From: Deltaproteobacteria bacterium
GTDB taxonomy: Bacteria; Desulfobacterota; DSM-4660; Desulfatiglandales; Desulfatiglandaceae
NCBI GenBank assembly: GCA_011051075.1
Contig: DREN01000095.1
Span: 1 to 9,295, forward strand
Reading direction: 5' to 3'
Length of the DNA: 9,295 nt
The notes under the pieces are model-generated. The model had not been told where the DNA came from and searched no databases. It saw only the letters and a program-made list of their open reading frames with translations. A program made the translations under genes and the position numbers. Position 1 is the first letter of the stretch. Every line of letters begins with the position of its first letter. This document shows positions 6,864 to 9,295 of the stretch, piece after piece.

Positions 6864-8012
6864 TCAGCCGGCCTCCCGGAGAAGGGCGCAGATATCATGA
6901 CCGAAAAGCCTTACCTGCCATCTTCTGATCCCTTTGATCCCTGCCATCTCCTGAGGCCTTCCAGGGTTTGCCACGGCAGTGGCCTCTATCTGGGCGTTGG
7001 TAGAGATTACAGAAGGATCCACCCCCCACTCCTCGCCGAGCCGATCGCGCCATATCTTTAATCTCTTTACCCTGCGGGCCTCTTTTGGTTTCAGCCTGTG
7101 CCACGGTTTTTTCGGGAAGAGGGGGAGCATGGACTCGGGAAGGTCCATGCCCTCCCTGACCCCCTTGATGATGGATTGTCCCATGCGGTCTATGGTCTTG
7201 GAACTGAGCTCTTTGACACGGGCAAGATCGGCCAGGGTCAGGGGTTTCATCTGTGCGATCTCCATGATGGGCCTGTTACCAAGGACCTTGAAGTGGGGGC
7301 AGTCCCTCTGACGGGCCAGGCGGTCCCGCAGGTGAAGGATCTTCTCCAGAACGGCAAGGCTCCTTTGATCAAGCCCTGCCGCACCTTTGAAGGTGGAAAA
7401 GAGGGATCCGTTTCCCGCACTGTTCGGCCGGACCATGCTCAGCAGTTCACACTCCTCTTCCACGCAGAAAAGCCGCCCCTTTTCCATGAGTTCTTTCTCA
7501 AGGATTTCGGCCAGGGGAATGAGATGACAGGTATCCTGGACCCCGTACTGAAGCATGGGTTCGGGGAGAGGCCTCTTGGACCAGTCCTTTTTCTGATACC
7601 TCTTGTCGCTTGAAACCTGGAACTGGTTGTAGAGGAGGCTGGCAAGGCCCGTTTCCCTCATCCCCAGGAACCTGGCGGCGATTTGTGTGTCGAACAGGGA
7701 ATGGACCTCTATACGGAAGTCCCTGTACAGGGAACGCATATCGTAGTCTGAGCCGTGAAAGATCTTACGGATACCCCTGTGGGCAAACACAGGGGCAAGG
7801 GCCGAAAGGTCATTGACCGACAGGGGATCCACGATCAGGTTCAGGGTACGCGTGGATATCTGGATGAGGCAGACCTTTTCCTGATAGTGGAACATGGAGT
7901 CCGCCTCAAGGTCCACACCGATGGCCGGTTCTTTCTCAAGTAGTACAGGCAGTTCACGCAGATCTGTATCATTTTCAATAAGCGTGTATTCAGGGGAATT
8001 ATGATCCTTCAT
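6864..8012 (-). CDS. rnd: ribonuclease D
   Basis: A 382-residue 3'-5' exoribonuclease of the DEDDy family, which trims tRNA and other structured RNA 3' ends with two metal ions. The exonuclease residues are present: Asp34 and Glu36 in VDLEAD, Asp91 after FHGSDY, and Tyr156 with Asp160 in YGVQD. A first HRDC domain (about 214-293, starting near LDQRSLAVLEKI) and a second HRDC-like helical region (about 300-382, with EEWGVDPSVIST and PGRPQEMAGIKGIRRWQ) complete the E. coli RNase D layout at the usual length. The ATG at 8012 has only a weak GGAA upstream. It lies within ATGA against the end of the repaired reading frame of the dehydrogenase remnant, so it may now depend on that gene's promoter at 8310-8337. 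The gene itself looks intact. Cytoplasmic. Confidence 0.95.
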   Translation of the reverse strand: MKDHNSPEYTLIENDTDLRELPVLLEKEPAIGVDLEADSMFHYQEKVCLIQISTRTLNLIVDPLSVNDLSALAPVFAHRGIRKIFHGSDYDMRSLYRDFRIEVHSLFDTQIAARFLGMRETGLASLLYNQFQVSSDKRYQKKDWSKRPLPEPMLQYGVQDTCHLIPLAEILEKELMEKGRLFCVEEECELLSMVRPNSAGNGSLFSTFKGAAGLDQRSLAVLEKILHLRDRLARQRDCPHFKVLGNRPIMEIAQMKPLTLADLARVKELSSKTIDRMGQSIIKGVREGMDLPESMLPLFPKKPWHRLKPKEARRVKRLKIWRDRLGEEWGVDPSVISTNAQIEATAVANPGRPQEMAGIKGIRRWQVRLFGHDICALLREAG

Positions 8013-8285
8013 CTCTTATTTCCAAATATTTTAATCAAATTCGCACACCCATCGTCCCTTTTGACACCCGGGCCTATCTCTTCAATCACACCGGGCGTCT
8101 CATGACCCACAACAATGGGTAACTGAATACGGGTTTCCCCGCGCATCTGATGAAGATCCGTGTGGCAGAAACCGGTATAGACGTGTTTTATGAGGAGCTC
8201 CCCCCGCCCTAAGAGGATACGGTTCCAGTCCCTCTATGGTCAACGGTCCCTTAAACGCCCTTAAAACCGCAGCCCCAATTTTCAT
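8009..8285 (-). pseudogene. N-terminal remnant of a zinc-dependent alcohol dehydrogenase, frameshifted and truncated
   Basis: From the ATG at 8285 the frame reads MKIGAAVLRAFKGPLTIEGL, the characteristic start of an MDR-superfamily zinc alcohol dehydrogenase. After RAGG it leaves the family at a run of six Gs (plus-strand C run 8200-8205). Dropping one G restores RAGELLIKHVYTGFCHTDLH (zinc Cys in FCHTD), then the GHETPGVIEEIGPGV segment with the GHE zinc/proton-relay residues, ending KRDDG. The family match stops there, where GDRV and the nucleotide-binding domain should follow. The repaired frame runs only 12 more codons and stops at 8009, overlapping the RNase D ATG. About 80 of some 340 codons remain, so the gene is dead regardless of the frameshift. 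An AGGAG eight bases before the ATG and a good promoter are still in place. In the unrepaired frame translation stops at 8100. Confidence 0.88.
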
Positions 8286-8309
8286 GGCAGTACTCCTCGT
8301 ATGGCTTTC

Positions 8310-8337
8310 TTTTTATCTCGGTCCATGTGCATGTCAA
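8310..8337 (-). promoter_or_regulatory. sigma70-type promoter upstream of the dehydrogenase remnant and RNase D
   Basis: On the minus strand a perfect -35 TTGACA (8337-8332) is followed after 16 bases by TAAAAA (8315-8310; 4 of 6 matches to consensus). Transcription would start near 8303, 18 nt before the remnant's ATG with its AGGAG. It lies in the 78-bp gap after the PIN toxin gene and is the best promoter candidate for RNase D. Confidence 0.5.
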
Positions 8338-8363
8338 ATACACGGCTATATGAAGGCGAAGGT

Positions 8364-8777
8364 TCAGGGCATGGCAGGAAGAATTGTGAAATGCTTTACA
8401 TGATCAGGTCTATAGATGTTGAAATCCCTGTGGTCCAGGGTGAGGATCTTTTCAACCTTTCTATGTTCTGCGACGGCAACCAGGGTCCCGTCTGCGAGGT
8501 CCATTGGCAAATCGCTGTACTTTTTCATAAGGATCCGGCAACGTTCGCATAATTTGGCATTTAGGGTCAAGATGTCCATGCCCCCTCTCATAATAAATTC
8601 CCACAGGTTGTCCTGGGCCTTCCACGAAAATCCAAGGAGATAAAATGCCTCGGTAAGCACTGCCCATGTGGTACCCAGGGGTTGGTTTATGCCTTTAAGT
8701 GTTTTCAGGCAGAGACGGTGATAGTCATCCGAAGCGTCGAAAAAAGCCACAATAGGACCCGTATCAATCAGAATCAT
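8364..8777 (-). CDS. vapC: PIN-domain ribonuclease toxin, VapC-like
   Basis: 137 residues, normal for a single PIN domain. The acidic site of PIN nucleases is present: Asp5 (LIDTGP), Glu43 (LTEAFYLL), Asp93/Asp96 (MDLADGTLVA), and Asp115 (TLDHRDF). VapC toxins cleave specific tRNAs or rRNA with Mg2+/Mn2+ and are held inactive by their antitoxin. The start ATG at 8777 lies inside the end of the antitoxin gene (14-nt overlap), the usual antitoxin-first arrangement, so synthesis should be coupled. All catalytic positions are intact, so I expect an active toxin. The RNA target cannot be told from sequence. No separate promoter is seen. Confidence 0.9.
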   Translation of the reverse strand: MILIDTGPIVAFFDASDDYHRLCLKTLKGINQPLGTTWAVLTEAFYLLGFSWKAQDNLWEFIMRGGMDILTLNAKLCERCRILMKKYSDLPMDLADGTLVAVAEHRKVEKILTLDHRDFNIYRPDHVKHFTILPAMP

Positions 8778-9024
8778 GATTTCTGCTGAATGCCTCTCTC
8801 AAGATTGTTTCACCATCTTTGGCAAGATTGCCTTTCCCGCTAAACTCCTCTCCAATTAGATCTTCAATCAGATCGTAAGGCTTTTTGGCCTTTTTCTCCA
8901 ACGTCCTTTGGCAGAATTCGCGGATTGAGGCCTTCAGGATTTCGGTCCTGGTTGTATTCAAGGCTGCCGCAGTCTTAAATAGAAGTTCTTCTGTCTCTTC
9001 ATCCAATCTGGCGCTTATTGGCAT
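8764..9024 (-). CDS. vapB: ribbon-helix-helix antitoxin, VapB-like
   Basis: 86 residues. The N-terminal 40 form a ribbon-helix-helix DNA-binding domain: a beta strand PISARLD (2-8), helix A (about 9-21), a turn NTTRTE, and helix B (about 24-39, ILKASIREFC). The C-terminal tail (about 45-86), charged and probably disordered when free, would wrap the PIN toxin. Such antitoxins dimerise, bind their own promoter and neutralise the toxin. The ATG at 9024 has GGAGG about nine bases upstream and lies about 29 nt after the predicted transcription start. The dyad over the -10 box is the likely site of autorepression. CopG-like RHH naming is equally acceptable. Confidence 0.85.
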   Translation of the reverse strand: MPISARLDEETEELLFKTAAALNTTRTEILKASIREFCQRTLEKKAKKPYDLIEDLIGEEFSGKGNLAKDGETILREAFSRNHDSD

Positions 9025-9046
9025 CTTTTCGACCTCCCTCTTGCGA

Positions 9047-9071
9047 CTGTATTGTACAAATTGTATTACAG
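9047..9071. promoter_or_regulatory. candidate antitoxin operator over the -10 box
   Basis: The segment is bounded by CTGTA and TACAG (5-bp inverted repeat, 9047-9051 and 9067-9071). It contains the palindrome TTGTACAA (9052-9059) and two direct ATTGTA copies nine bases apart (9051-9056, 9060-9065). Repeats of this size covering the -10 and start site fit an RHH antitoxin binding site; this is inferred, not shown. Confidence 0.45.
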
Positions 9072-9088
9072 ATCTACGTTCATGTCAA
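9060..9088 (-). promoter_or_regulatory. near-consensus promoter of the vapBC operon
   Basis: Minus strand: perfect -35 TTGACA (9088-9083), exactly 17 bases of spacer, -10 TACAAT (9065-9060; 5 of 6 matches). Predicted start near 9053. It is the best sigma70 promoter in the window, as expected for an operon held down by autorepression. Confidence 0.75.
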
Positions 9089-9295
9089 TATAAAGGGTAA
9101 TCATTAACAGAACGTTGAAAGTGGAAAATAGAAATCTAAAATTCGTCCTCCAACACCACTTCGTTTTTCAATGAGGATGAGGTGGTATATAGCGTTTAAG
9201 ATAATATTTTTGGGGTACACCAATCCATTGCCATAAAGAGAAAACCGAGGTTCATTGAGGTCAGATACTGGTTTCTGGATGCTGGATGTCTATAA
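9089..9295. other. AT-richer gene-free right end
   Basis: No frame of useful length and no recognisable gene; many stops on both strands. A tandem duplication of the 7-mer CTGGATG lies at 9275-9288, at the window edge, and might be the start of a longer tandem repeat outside. Confidence 0.45.

Noticed and set aside
7098..7613. 171-codon plus-strand open frame antisense to RNase D
   Set aside because: It lies wholly inside the intact rnd gene on the other strand and shows no recognisable domain.
8100..8285. A 61-codon complete small protein at the dehydrogenase remnant
   Set aside because: Only its first ~28 residues match the dehydrogenase family; after the G6 run the family match continues in another frame, so this is a broken gene and not a real small protein.

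Overview
The window reads almost entirely on the minus strand. It looks like chromosomal DNA of a mid-to-high-GC anaerobic bacterium, possibly a Desulfobacterota-type (deltaproteobacterial) lineage. That guess rests on a tungsten-type aldehyde:ferredoxin oxidoreductase with its polyferredoxin partner, beside a MoxR/Bat operon, RNase D and a VapBC module. No rRNA or other phylogenetic marker is present, so the taxonomy is an inference. I saw no tRNA, rRNA, CRISPR array, IS transposase or phage gene.

Right to left, in the direction of transcription: (i) 9295-9025 is gene-free, except for a near-consensus promoter with a dyad/direct-repeat operator candidate driving (ii) a VapB-like ribbon-helix-helix antitoxin and a VapC-like PIN toxin (9024-8364, 14-nt overlap). 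(iii) A second good promoter (8337-8310) precedes the remnant of a zinc alcohol dehydrogenase gene (8285-8009). Only the first ~80 codons of the family are left, with one extra G in a G6 run, and the repaired reading frame ends in an ATGA overlap with (iv) a full-length RNase D (8012-6864). (v) A 374-bp gene-free stretch follows. (vi) Next is a two-gene redox operon: a four-cluster ferredoxin lacking one expected cysteine (6489-6070), then a 605-residue aldehyde oxidoreductase family protein (6073-4256) with an unusual CX2CX4C cluster motif. (vii) A 572-bp intergenic region holds a ~120-bp element. It is bounded by a perfect 9-bp inverted repeat and contains two small palindromes that are inverted copies of each other with a compensatory base-pair change, which resembles a REPIN/BIME. 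(viii) Finally there is a tightly coupled operon with its own promoter (3839-3812): moxR, a DUF58 protein, a BatD-like membrane protein and a BatA-like von Willebrand factor A protein that runs off the left edge.

The MoxR operon is best understood as an AAA+ ATPase acting with VWA-type proteins at the membrane, a chaperone or metal-insertion/envelope-stress type module. The ferredoxin-AOR pair probably moves electrons between an aldehyde (or a related carbonyl substrate) and a low-potential carrier. All genes are typical family members. The points most worth a second look are the REPIN-like element, the dehydrogenase remnant that now forms the leader of the RNase D gene, and the altered cluster ligands in both redox proteins.
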